In this document: in pieces, positions 43,885 to 55,098 of the stretch
Layout of the letters: every line of letters begins with the position of its first letter
How positions within the stretch are numbered: position 1 is the first letter of the stretch
DNA from: Ichthyophis bannanicus
Lineage: Eukaryota; Chordata; Amphibia; Gymnophiona; Ichthyophiidae
Assembly: GCA_033557465.1 (NCBI GenBank)
Contig: CM066031.1
Coordinates: 1,666,936,800 to 1,667,000,799 of the forward strand
Direction: 5' to 3'
DNA: 64,000 nt
Program-made: the position numbers and the translations under genes
The notes under the pieces: model-generated
Databases searched by the model: none
The model's input: the letters and a program-made list of their open reading frames with translations, nothing else
What the model was told of the DNA's origin: nothing

Positions 43885-46800
43885 ACCCTGCAAGCCGCAT
43901 CTCCTACTACTCTATGGACTACCATGCTGCCCATTGCTTGCTGCATAGCCTATAGACTCACTAATTCCTCATGCTATAAAGATAGTATATGATGTATAAC
44001 CATAGATACATGTACATGTATTGTAAATAACATACTGCTTAACCTGCTGTTAATAACATGTGCTGTATTAACATATGCTGTAAATAACATAGGCTGTAGA
44101 TAACAAATACTGCTCAGTCGCTTTAGATAATATATGCTGTCTAGCCTGCATATTCTCATGTCACCTATTTGCTGCCTCACTAATAACTCTCCACTATGTG
44201 GATAACACATGCTGCTTAGCCTGTCCACTCCATTGCTCTGCTTCTACCATATCCCATTGCTTGTTTGCCTGATAACTACCCTACTGCTTATAAAATAACA
44301 TATAGCACAGCGCTTAGAATCCATCATCAGTCTGGAGCCGCATGAGAGAAGGAGGCACAGATCAAAGAGAACAGGCAAGTATAGAGATAGAGATATACGA
44401 GAAAAGTCATACAACTACCACCATTGAGCTACAATTCAATCAGATCCCAGATCAGTAATTCACAAAAATGCACTCCACTCACTACTACCTCATTTCCTAC
44501 CTTACACTCCTCCACGCATTCACACCTTGCCCACAGGGCATCGGTCCCAACCAACAAATCCCCTTGCCTAACCTACATACCATCCAACCTGTATGGACGC
44601 CAGGCTCATCCTTCCCTAAAGAACACAAGCAGAACAAACCTACAATTTACAAATCACATAATAACACACATACCGCACCAACTAATTCCACAAATAGTGT
44701 ACATACCAACCCTATCATAAAAAACAAAATTAGGAATGCTTTAATAAACGCGAGATCAGTCAGGAACAAACCAAACACCATCCTAGACTTCATTCGTGAT
44801 AAAAAAACTGGATATAATCTGCATCACCGAAACCTGGCTAGATGACTCAGATCCGGTAATATTAAACCAAGTAACCCCTAGAGAATATTCAGCATTCAAT
44901 TGCATCAAAGAACAAAAGAGAGGAGGAGGTGTGTTAATACTGGCTAGAAAGGAATACAGATTCAAAACAATCTCCACCACTAATACAAATAAATCCAACA
45001 CAATCACCATTTCCAACAATACTTAAGCATCTCCCTCACATACAGGCCTCCTGGAGCCACAACTGAACATCTATCCACGGTACTTGAAACAATATGTGCA
45101 CATAGCACAAAACATAAACACCTCATTGTACTAGGAGACTACAACCTGACCTCAACGCCCACCAAGGAAGCCGCAACATTCTTAAAGGCCATGGAATCAC
45201 TAAAATACAGCCAGATAATCAACGACCCAACGCACCAGCATGATACAACTCTGGATATGGTCTTTATTCCAATACATTTGGTGGAACAGGGCAAGACCAC
45301 AACACCAATAATCACACCAGTCCCATGGTCAGATCATAACGTGATAGAATTCACCCTGACACTGATCAACTCCACCCAACATATGAAAGAAGAGAGTATA
45401 ATCAGGCGATATAGAGCCTTCAATAAAGACTCATTCATAGATGAAATCATCCCACAACTTCAGCAAGAATGCGACACACTTGACGTAAGCATAGACAAAT
45501 GGAACGCCATAATATCCAATGCAGCATCAGCCCCTACAAGTAGGAGTATAAAACCATAAACAAGAAGGAGACTCAATGCCCCCTGGTATTCAAATGACAT
45601 CAGAAATGCAAAGTGCATACTCCGAAGACTGGAGAGAAAATGGAGACGGAACAAGTCGCATAACCCTGAATCTATACAGAGCCAAGCTACTGGAATATAA
45701 CAATCTGATAAATAAGCGTAAACAGCATCACCACACCAACTTAATCATGAACTCTGTTAACAAACCAAGAGAACTCTTTAGCATTGTCCAAAAGCTCACA
45801 AGGGACACCACACAGCACTGCACACACCATCTTGATCCACAGAAATTTGTGGACTACATGAGAACAAAAAATACCACCCAGACATGCTCCTTCACACTAA
45901 TAAAAGATGACCATGAAATGAAAGAGCAATATTAAACCTGGGAAGAATTCAGCATACCGTCAAAACAACAAGTAGAGGACATGGGCTCAACACAACAACC
46001 TCATCATCTGACCCCTGCCCAGTGGCTTGGATCAAAGCCACAAGAAACAATCTCTCTCCCAGCACATTCACAAAATCGTCAAAGATTCACTCCAACAAGG
46101 ATACATGCTGCAATCTCTCAAACACGCTATGATACGACCGATACTTAAAGGCAATAACCTAACTCCATCTGAACCGAAATCCTACCATCCTATATCCAGC
46201 CTACCATTCCTTGCAAAAATCATTGAAAAGACAGTACAAAGACAACTTCAAGACTACATTGACATGAATGCTCCCCTGGACATTCATCAGCATGGCTTTA
46301 AACACCAGCATGGTGTGAAAAAGCTACTAACGTCTCTCTTTGACAACCTCATAAGAGGTATAGATAGCATAAAAAATGGATTCCTGCTAGTGTTTATAGA
46401 CATCTTGGCAGCCTTTTACACAGTGTCTCATGCCAGATTACTGCAGCGCCTGCATCAGATTGGACTACGCAAGAACACTCTGAAATGGTTCACCTCATAC
46501 CTGGAAGATTGAACGCAACAAGTCAAATGTGACCAAAAGAAATCATTGCAGTTCTCCGTCATGCAAGGAATACCTCAGGGATCAGCCCTATCATCAATGC
46601 TCGTCAATATTTACATAGAACCCATTTGCAACATCAAACGACACAAACTCTACTATCACATCTATGCTTACGATATCATGGTGTATACTCCAATCAATCT
46701 ACTAGCACCTAACACCAGAACTATAACCAAATGCATTGAGGACATGAATGCCTGGTTAGCAGTCAATAACCTGACAATTAACTACGATAAAACTGAGGCA

Positions 46801-47762
46801 ATGTTCATCACTCGAAACCCTACCTTCATACCACCACAGACTATTAACATTCTAAACAAACATATAGTAGTCAAAGATGAAGTCAAATACCTGGGCATCA
46901 CAATGGACAGAGCCCTGAACCTGAAATCTCATATCGCTAAAACCGCAAACAAGGCCTATCAATGTCAAAGGACCATAAGAAAGATAAAACCATTGCTCCG
47001 CCAAGACCACTTTCGCACGGTATGTCAAGCACTCATCACACCTCTGCTTGATTATGGAAACTCGTTATATCAAGGCTTCCCTCAGCATACCCTACACCCA
47101 CTCCAAATGGTGCAAAACACTACAGCATGTATCATTACTGACACCCCAAGATCTGAGCACATCACCCCAGTCTTACAACAACTACACTGGCTCCCAATGA
47201 TGGCCAGAGCAAAGTTTAAAACTATCCTGATTATCTTCAGAATCATCCACCATCTATCAGCAGATGCTCTACAAGAAATCATAATGAGGGATATCATTAA
47301 TAGACCAAGAAGGAACAATAATGACAACATGATCGGCACACATGCAGGATACCACAAAACTAAACAAAATACTTCAAGAAGAGCTCCATCACTACTGGCA
47401 CCCACACTATGGAACTTCCTCACAACGAGCCTAAGGGCATTAGAAGACATCACAGACTTCCGCAAGAACCTTAAAACTCTGCTCTTTGCAGAAACTTATG
47501 AGCAGATAGACAATAGTACCCACGCGAGCGGTATTGCAGCTACCACAGCCAACTCAATACTCAATCAGCCCAACTAGAATCACGAAGAGACTCTCACACT
47601 AAATGTAACCCTCCAACTGTGCTGTCTATATGTTCTTAAATACCCTCATGTTGAATGTTGTATAGTATCCACATGTTAAATGTAACCCTAATTGTGACGT
47701 CATGTAACCACTTTGATTGTAGGATAAGGTGGTATACACATCTGTCTAAATAAATAAATATT
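43885..47762 (+). mobile_element. L2-clade LINE G, near full length
   Basis: A 5' region (43885-44720) contains degenerate repeats of AACATATGCTGTAAAT. The endonuclease follows in two frames (RNALINARSVRNKPNTILDFI; KLDIICITETWLDDSDP, RGGGVLIL; later GDYNL and PVPWSDHNVIEFTL). The linker and RT follow: GFLLVFIDILAAFYTVSH, QGIPQGSALSSMLVNIYIEPIC and YHIYAYDIMVY, where YADD has become YAYD. It ends in LLDYGNSLYQGFPQ, TPVLQQLHWLPMMARAKFK and a 3' UTR with GGATAAGGTGGTATACACAT and (TAAA)n at 47762. Stops and shifts inactivate it. Confidence 0.87.
44010..44225. repeat. degenerate 5' UTR repeat of LINE G
   Basis: Imperfect repeats of a TAATAACATATGCTGTAAA-type unit, about 20-30 bp each, upstream of the endonuclease frame. 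Confidence 0.45.
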
Positions 47763-48054
47763 CAAGAAAATTCAGGCAATAAAGTGCTACATGGTTATTT
47801 CTTCACAGGCCTGCACCTTCCTATGGGTTGCATCACCCTTTGTTGCTGAGCTAGACTGCTATGAGCAAAGCTACTCACCCTTCAAAACAGCGATCCTAGG
47901 GAAACACAGCCAGCATTAGATTTCATCATAACAAAAACTTCCACAAATAAAACCCAAATGAGTCCATGCACAAAGTATCATACTGCTTTGGTCTACTCCT
48001 ATGATACTGCACCTGTGGCAAGGCACTCCCAAGGGCTGCTTTTGTGGAAATTTG
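47763..48054. other. intronic sequence, nothing recognised
   Basis: Lies between the LINE G tail and the hAT insertion. No coding or repeat signature was seen. Confidence 0.45.
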
Positions 48055-48062
48055 CTCTAGAG

Positions 48063-51000
48063 CAGGCATGTCCAACAGGTAGAACTACCTGTAGATCGCG
48101 GAGGGATCAGAGGTAGATCACCAGCCCCACTTGGCTCCATCTCTCCAGCAGCTCGCCCCGTCGCTAGGAGAGAGCTCATGCCAGCAGGTCATCTGCCGAG
48201 GGCTTGCCGCCGCCGCTGCTGATCCTTTGCCTGTCTTTTTCCCGTCTGCGGGAATCTTGCCTGCGGGTGTATTGGGGGCACTTGTTTTCGTGCCAGTAGT
48301 TTGTGGGTACCCCAGGGGGCCGCCGCCCACGCCCCGCATCAAGACGCCACAGGCCCGGCGTCATACCTGGTCTCCTGCCTCTCAGAATCACCCATTCCTG
48401 CCCCCGCCCCAACACCCCTTAAAAGTGTGTTATATACCGGGCGATATCCATTTGCCCGTGCTTTACCTGAATACACTTACCGTATTAGTTGTCGTGTGCT
48501 GGTTGTTGGTCGCTTTATAGTTCACTTTCATTAAACGTTTTCGGGCAGACACAACAAAGTGTCAAGAATTTGGTGATTTTGGCGGGCTTTTCCAATTTTG
48601 TTCTATCTTGCCTATGCCTTGCTTTCGAATTGGTTCAAACCACTGTGACTTTTGCTTGTTTCTGCAATTTTATTTTCCCTAGCCTTTGCGTTGATTCTAC
48701 ACTGCAATTTTATTTTGCCTTGCCTTTGTGTTGATTCTACACTGTATGCAGAATTTATTAAATCGCGTGTGGTGGTATTTGAACTTGTTTGGCGGTATTT
48801 GATTTTATCTGGTTTGCTGGACAGGTGTTTACGTTTTTTTGATGATTGTTTGGTGGTATTTGATTATTGGTGCCAGTAGTATGAATTCTTATTTTTACTT
48901 TTAGAACTGCATGTGTGGTTTTGGCATCTCCAGTCCTTGTATTGCACATCATCCAGAGGTCTTCAGTTCCTGTTGATCTTTAATACTTTGGGACAGTGAC
49001 AGTTTTGGACCAGATTCAGCCAGTGTTTATACTAACTTAGCAGATTTGGCCTTCTTACATCCAGCCACCCCAGTATAACGAAGATGAGTGTTCCAAAGAA
49101 GACCAAAACCTACCACTTTCATGATGAATGGGAAATGGACTACTTCTTCATCATGGTGAAAGACAAGTGGTGTTGTCTAATTTGTAATGCCCCAGTATCC
49201 TTGCCCAAAAAGGGTAATCTGGAACGTCATTATAAGGCTCTGCATAGCAATAAGTTTGATGCTGATTTTCCACCCAAAAGTGAAATTCGTAAACTGAAGC
49301 TCAAAGAACTTAAATCGAAATTGGCTACTCAGCAACAGTTGATGGCGAAGCCAAGGTCACACTCGGTCAGTGCATCCATAGCATCCTTCAAGGTCAACAA
49401 CCTGATCGCAAAGAAATGCAAACCTTTCACTGAAGGGGAATTTGTAAAATATCGTTTTCTTGAAGCAGCTGACAATCTTTTTGAAGGATTTAAAAATAAG
49501 AAAGAGATCATAGCTGCTATTCAAGATTTACAATTGTCAAGAAACACCGTTGTGCGGCGAATAGAAAAGATGTGTGGAAACACAACTGAACAATTGTTGG
49601 AGGATGTTTCAGATTGTGTTACTTTCTCACTCCAACTGGATGAATCTACAGACATAAGAGATATAGCCCAGTTAGTAGTCTTTATCCGGATGGCTTTTGA
49701 AGACTTCAGTGCTAAAGAAGAACTACTTGGAATGATTTCTTTAAAAGGGAGAACTACCGGTCAGGAAATATTCAGTTCTTTACATTCTTTTGTGACAAAG
49801 TGTAATCTTCCATTGCATAGACTTGTTTCCATCACTACTGATGGATCAAGGGCAATGACAGGTGAGGTTAACGGTTTCATAGCCCTCTGTAGACAGCATG
49901 ACGATTTCCTTTCTTACCACTGCATCATTCACCAGCAAGTTTTGGCAAGCAAGAGACTCAATACAAACACTGTCATGGACATCACTTTCAAAACTGTAAA
50001 TTCAGTTCGTGGAAGATCACTTCAAAGTCGGCTTTTCAGTCTTACTCTTGATGAAGGGGCAGCGGAAATCATTTTGCACACAGATGTAAGGTGGCTAAGT
50101 AGGCACAAATTTCTGCAAAGATTTTGTGATTTGCTGAATGAAATAAGAAGTTTTTTGAAGGAGAGGGGAGATGACCAAACAGAGTTGGAAGATGAGGAGT
50201 GGTTATGTGATCTGGCATTTCTCACTGACTTTACAGGCGAACTAAGTGATATGAACCTTGAACTACAAGGTAAAAACAAATGCATTGGCGAGATGATGAG
50301 TAGAGTTTCATCCTACAAGAGCAAATTTGAGCTAATGATGACTGACCTTCCAAACAACACTTTTGATCATTTTCCTAATACGCAGGACCATCTGGAACAA
50401 TATCCAAATTTTGTTTTTCAGAACGAGAAGCATGTGACAGAAATCTGTTCTGTTATCCAGGAATTCGAAAATAGATTCTGTGACTTCCAAAAAATTGGAA
50501 CAGGTGTGGAGTACTTGTCATACCCATTCAAAGTAGATGTGGACATTAAAGAAACTGCAGCTGCTATCAGTAAAAATTACTCATTGAACAAGCCATCTCT
50601 TGAAAACTAAATATTAACCCTTAAAAATGACATTTTTCTCAAGACCCGTGCTGAGCAAGAATCGTTTTGGAAGCTAGTGCCTAGAAACAAATTTCCCAAC
50701 TTGAGAAGATGCAGTGAAGCTGTACACTCCTGTTTCGGTTCAATTTTGTGTGAATCTGTGTTTTCCCATCTGAAAATGACAGAGTACACAATGTTCCAAC
50801 ATGACAGATGAACATCTCCAGGATTCCCTGAGACTGGCCCTCATGCAATATTCACCCAACTTCAAAAAGCTTGTGGATGAAATGCAGGCTTAGACATCTC
50901 ACTAATGAGCAAGAGCGAAATATTAAAGATTGCGCAAGATCAGCCTGGATCAATACTTGACCTAAATTTAACACAAATTACTCAATAAAAGTTAAAGAAA

Positions 51001-51306
51001 GTTATTAAGACAGTTAAAGAAAGTTATTACTCAATAAAACTTTAAGAAAAAAATGTACTTTCCACGTCCCCTCGCAGTTCTTACTGGATCTTCGTCTCTG
51101 TTTTGTTTCTTAATTTGCTTAACAGCTGATCACATCCAAGTAAATGACAGAAGGTTCATTAAAAATGGGGTGGGGGAATCCTCCAACTTTATTGGATTAA
51201 AATTTAATTTGAAACTAATTTGAAACTTAATTTTCATGGTGGTAGATCACTGGCACTTTTGGCCGGAAAAAGTAGATCATGACCTGTTCGAAGTTGGACA
51301 TGCCTG
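48063..51306 (+). mobile_element. complete hAT (Charlie-like) DNA transposon
   Basis: A 3244-bp element with perfect 14-bp terminal repeats CAGGCATGTCCAAC / GTTGGACATGCCTG and a perfect 8-bp target duplication CTCTAGAG (48055-48062 and 51307-51314). Subterminal GTAGATC words occur at both ends (GTAGATCGC, GGTAGATCAC at the left; GGTAGATCACTGG, AGTAGATCATG at the right) and could be transposase binding sites. It encodes one BED-hAT transposase on the plus strand with two disabling changes. It looks young: ends and duplication are unmutated. Confidence 0.95.
49084..50893 (+). pseudogene. hAT transposase, one nonsense and one frameshift
   Basis: The open part is 508 codons from MSVPKKTKTYHFHDEW. 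A BED-like zinc finger holds Cys30/31, Cys34, His49 and His54 (WCCLICNAPVSLPKKGNLERH). Candidate catalytic acids are Asp186 (LQLDESTD) and Asp253 (SITTDGSRAMTG), followed by the conserved SYHCIIHQQVLASK and DVRWLSRHKFLQRF boxes. The frame stops at TAA 50608-50610, but the same frame continues with the hAT dimerisation region (SFWKLVPRNKFPNL, CESVFSHLKM). A small indel near 50785 then shifts to a frame with TDEHLQDSLRLAL, ending at TAG 50891. It is related to the hAT domain of GTF2IRD2/ZBED-type proteins. Confidence 0.9.
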
Positions 51307-51642
51307 CTCTAGAGGCTGTTAATGATGTCAAATTCAGGGAGGCGCTTCAGAGCACAGAAAAGAAAAGGAACAAGGCATTCAGAGAATCTTCTGGCCTAGA
51401 GTCTAAATGCAGTCAGTGTATAGAAACAGATATCACTGCTAGTTAACTCAGCTGAGCTGGTGAACTGAGGGGACTCCTAAGCTTGACAGGCTCTTGTAGG
51501 GTGACTTGTACTACAACTATGTTTTAATATGCATATGCAGAGCTGATAAAAACAGGAGCGTTGGTAACAGTTGTGCATGGCAACAGATTTACTTACAGCT
51601 CTGCTGTGTGATGGTCCTTATTACATGAGTTTTCATTTAACC

Positions 51643-51750
51643 CTTTCAGACCTGAATTTTTTCACAGACACCATATATATACTCGTATATATACATGGAA
51701 GTCAATGGATAAAATGATGTCCATTACAGTGGACATACGGTCTGAAAGGG
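51643..51750. mobile_element. small MITE, piggyBac-like
   Basis: A 108-bp element with perfect 12-bp ends CCCTTTCAGACC / GGTCTGAAAGGG. TTAA abuts the left end (51639-51642) and lies two bases beyond the right end (51753-51756). TTAA sites and CCC ends suggest piggyBac, though the right spacing is not exact. Confidence 0.5.
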
Positions 51751-52124
51751 TTTTAATGATTAATTTATGGCTAATTGAGTGGGTCATTTAGGATTGATTT
51801 TTCATGTACAGTCTGAATTTCATTCCTATACTGGGATAATTAATCATTTTGAAGCTGTTATAATATACAACATGGAAATCAATTTTTCTAGAGAGTAGTT
51901 CAGAGGTGTTGATGTGAAAGCACATTTTACAAAGGATATCCAAGAGCAATCTGGGACGTCCAAGCCAGAACAGCTTAAAAAAAAAAACAGGCACGTACAA
52001 GTTGAGGCACGATTTCAGAAATGTGGATGTGCCTAATATGGACATTTATGGAAATGTCTACATAGACGTTCCCAGAATAGCATTTCAGAAAAGGAACATC
52101 TTAATAGCCTGATTTTTAAAGTAG

Positions 52125-52235
52125 TGGGTTAGGAGCAGGGTAGCCAGGGTTCAGGTCCCAGTGTCGGCCTTTGTGATTTTAGGCTAGACAATTAACAGTC
52201 CATCTTCCCTTCACTCTCTGTATATTTTAAGACCA
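52125..52235 (+). mobile_element. decayed tRNA-derived SINE
   Basis: TAGTGGGTTAGGAGCAGGG... AGGGTTCAGGTCCCAG resembles boxes A and B, followed by GTGATTTTAGGCTAGACAATTAACAGTCCAT, a worn form of the CTTGGGCAAGTCACTTAAC block of the better SINEs here. Confidence 0.5.
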
Positions 52236-53042
52236 AAACAAGCACTTTTCTGATGCCTGTTCATGCCTGCAGCAGGTCTAAACATGGACGTGCCTGCAGA
52301 TGTCTCCAACATCTATCAATCATGTGAAACCACATAGTTACCTGAATATAGTGATTATTAGGGATATGCACATAAAAAATGTTTGTGTCTGTTGTTTCAT
52401 TTCAGTTTTGTCTTTGTCATTTCCTTCATGCTAATGTTTTGTGAACGTCCACTAAAAGCATTTAGCACATGCTAGATAGAAAAGATACAAAATGAAATTT
52501 TATTATGTTTTATGTTTTAAATGACCCAAAATGAAACTAGAAATGTCATTGATGCTCCCTATCATCTATGAATGACAGCACATCCCTAATGATTATAAAG
52601 GATCATTTTAGAAAGCTTGTGTGGCTTTTATACATGTAAATGACCAATGTGTGTCAATAACTGTTGGAAAATATGTTTAACATGCATAGCCATCAGCATT
52701 TACACCTGCTCTGAGACAAGTGCAACCGCTAACTGCTCGTGCGGACTCATTAGGAGGTCATATGAATGACTGAGGGGGTAGTTGTGCTTCTTGGTTGTAT
52801 TTAAAACCACTACAGAAATTCAAGTCTCTTTTGCTCAGCTCCATAATTGGCTCTTCCTGGATGTCCAATTTTGTAACATCCGACACTTAATGCGCGCAAG
52901 TACTGGCACTTACACAATGAAAATGCTAAGTGATGCTTCTTTTTTAAAGCATGGTTCTTTATAAAATGGCTGTTATACTGGACATGATGGCACTCACAGA
53001 TGTATTTCATGATGTCCTCCTTTGCATTTTACAAAAGTCTCT
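52236..53042. other. intronic sequence, nothing recognised
   Basis: AT-rich text without gene or clear repeat. TACATGTAAATGACC-like words near 52630 recall the old MITE-like sequence at 27.8 kb. Confidence 0.4.
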
Positions 53043-53366
53043 GGGCCCGATTTTCAGTTAGGTGGCGCATAGCCTGCCCGTCAACCCCCTTAACCTGGAT
53101 TTTCACTTCCGCAGTGGCAGAAGTGAAAATCTGGGTTTGTCTGGATGCGCCGGCAGTCGCCGAGGCTAAACGGGTAGCAGTGAAAATCACTGTTACCCGT
53201 TTGCCCTTTCCTTTATCCCCAGAACTCCCCTACCACGTCCCTATGCTAACTGCTTAGCATCTGGGCATGTTAGGGACTTATCCAGGTGCCTTTTGAAAAT
53301 CCCAGATAAGGCATTTACACGGCTAACTAGGGATGTTACCCGTAAATGCCTTTGAAAATCGGGCCC
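53043..53366. mobile_element. MITE with GGGCCCGATTTTCA ends
   Basis: 324 bp with perfect 14-bp inverted ends GGGCCCGATTTTCA / TGAAAATCGGGCCC. The interior has internal inverted pieces such as GATTTTCACTTC..GAAGTGAAAATC. GGGCC-type ends are common in Harbinger-like MITEs, but no clear 3-bp target duplication is seen, so the superfamily is open. Confidence 0.65.
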
Positions 53367-53832
53367 TGTATGTTTAGCAAGTTTTTTGTAAATTATTTGG
53401 AACAGCACGTGTCTTATCTGGCCTCCCAATGCCAACCTTGACACCCAGTGCAAACTCCAGCTTCACACACGGATCTAACAAGATCTCATTAATGGATGTA
53501 GCCTAGAATAAGGCAGTACTGGAGCTCAACCGATGGGATCATGTCAAACAAATGTCAATTTTTTTGCTATAGTAGTTTCTCTTAGATATGTACCATACTG
53601 CACTTGGGCCATCAGACCTGAGATAGCAATAATTGGTTTTACTTCGGATATTTGGATATATGTAATCCTTACCTAGTGTGACCACATCTTCAGTATGTAG
53701 GTAGTAATGCAAAGATTTATTTAAATTTTTTTTAAATTGAGATGAAACTTTCAGTTCAGATATGTATGCAGATTAAAGCAACAGTGCCTTGTAAAGGTGT
53801 CCAAATGGAAGTTTGCCATGAGTCAGATGGCC

Positions 53833-55083
53833 AAGAAACCAGGAAAAGTAGGCCTTCCGCAGATTTAAGTTAAAAGTACAGCGGAGGGCAGAAACCATGG
53901 CCATCCAGATGATGAATAATCAAATCAACTTTATTGAAGACCCAACTTTAAAAGTTTCGGCCAGGGGCCTTCATCAGGGGTCTAAAAAACAGATGTATAA
54001 ATTTAAAAAATGCATGTACAATATCACAAAACATAAAAAATAATTAAATAATTAAATAAATAGGTAAAAAGAACGTTACCAGGAAAGTACAAAGATTGTA
54101 TACAGAAAACGTCTGGGGAAACCACCTCTTCCCAATCTAAGATGGGTAAAAACATAAATACAGTTAAAATGCCTGAAAATATTCAAAATACCATACATTA
54201 CAAAAAAATCTAAAACATTAAAAATAAAATATACATATACAACAAGGTAAAAAATAGCTTAAGCAACATAAAAAACTGAAGGCAGTATCTATAACATTGA
54301 TTCAACATAATGGGCAAACAGAATAGGTATTATGTTGAGTCAAAAACAGAATGGGCAAATAGAAAAAATATATAAAAAATATATATATGAAAATTCAAAA
54401 CAGCAAAAAACAAAAAACAAAAACATCATTAATACAAAGAAAATAAATGGAAAAATATATCTGCAAAGACTATCAAAATTGATAAAACTTGTACAAAGAC
54501 ATATATAAAAATATCTTAGGAACACCATTTAAAAAAAACAAACAAGGGGACTCCTACCTCTCAAGACATAAGGTATAAATAAGAAGCTGAAACTGAACAT
54601 GATATGGGCAGAAGGCAATGGGATCTTAAAAGATTAAAAATAAAAAACGAAAAGTTGTAGAAATATAAATTAAGCAAAAGATAGCCTTTTAGTATGGGAA
54701 AACCGAATTACATTATAACAGCACTTAAAGGAAGAAAGGAGGGAAACAAGGAAAAAAGGAACAAAAAACGTAAAACTTAAATGTTATCGTTTAACGAAGC
54801 TAAACTATGTTATAAAAGCACTTAAAAAGTGTGAATGAAAAGGCTTTGAAATTAATCGCTTCACACAAAATGAGACCACATTTACACCTATAAAACAAAA
54901 AGGGATTAAAATGCACCTCCCTCTGCAGGAGAACAGCTCTATGTGTATACATTGTAAAAAAACAAATCTGGTTAGAGGCGATAAACGCCATGCAAGAACA
55001 TAGATAAAAGCTTCAGCAACACGGGGACACCTCCCTCGCATGACAACAGGTGTAATTGGTAGTTAGAAAGGGGAACTAAACAT
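53833..55083 (-). mobile_element. hammerhead-bearing Penelope-like insertion with 15-bp TSD
   Basis: A 1251-bp insertion flanked by perfect 15-bp repeats ATGAGTCAGATGGCC (53818-53832 and 55084-55098). Its 3' part on the minus strand holds a well-formed hammerhead motif followed by TTCAATAAAGTTGATTTG, the same order as in the palindromic insertion at 11.75 kb (hammerhead, then TAATAAAGGGGTTC). The remaining 1.1 kb is AT-rich and shows no RT or GIY-YIG domain. It is either a non-autonomous element or a 3' terminal piece of a Penelope-like element. Confidence 0.7.
53938..53983 (-). ncRNA. hammerhead ribozyme motif
   Basis: Minus-strand order: AGACCC, core CUGAUGA, stem II GGCC-CCU-GGCC, GAAAC, helix III ACUU/AAGU-type pairing with a tiny loop, GUU at the expected cleavage position, then GGGUCU. 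AGACCC and GGGUCU pair perfectly over 6 bp as helix I. Core positions C3, U4, G5, A6, G8, A9, G12, A13 and A14 are all present. The one departure is an extra A between A9 and stem II, also seen at 11.8 kb. Predicted cleavage is between 53944 and 53943. Activity is not shown. Confidence 0.75.
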
Positions 55084-55098
55084 ATGAGTCAGATGGCC

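Noticed and set aside
49084..50610. Domesticated hAT-derived host gene (GTF2IRD2/ZBED-like)
   Set aside because: The frame is enclosed by perfect TIRs and an 8-bp TSD and has a nonsense change and a frameshift, so it is a transposon copy and not a host gene.
54340..55041. Short open frames in the AT-rich body of the hammerhead insertion
   Set aside because: Low-complexity Phe/Ile-rich translations with no RT or GIY-YIG motif.
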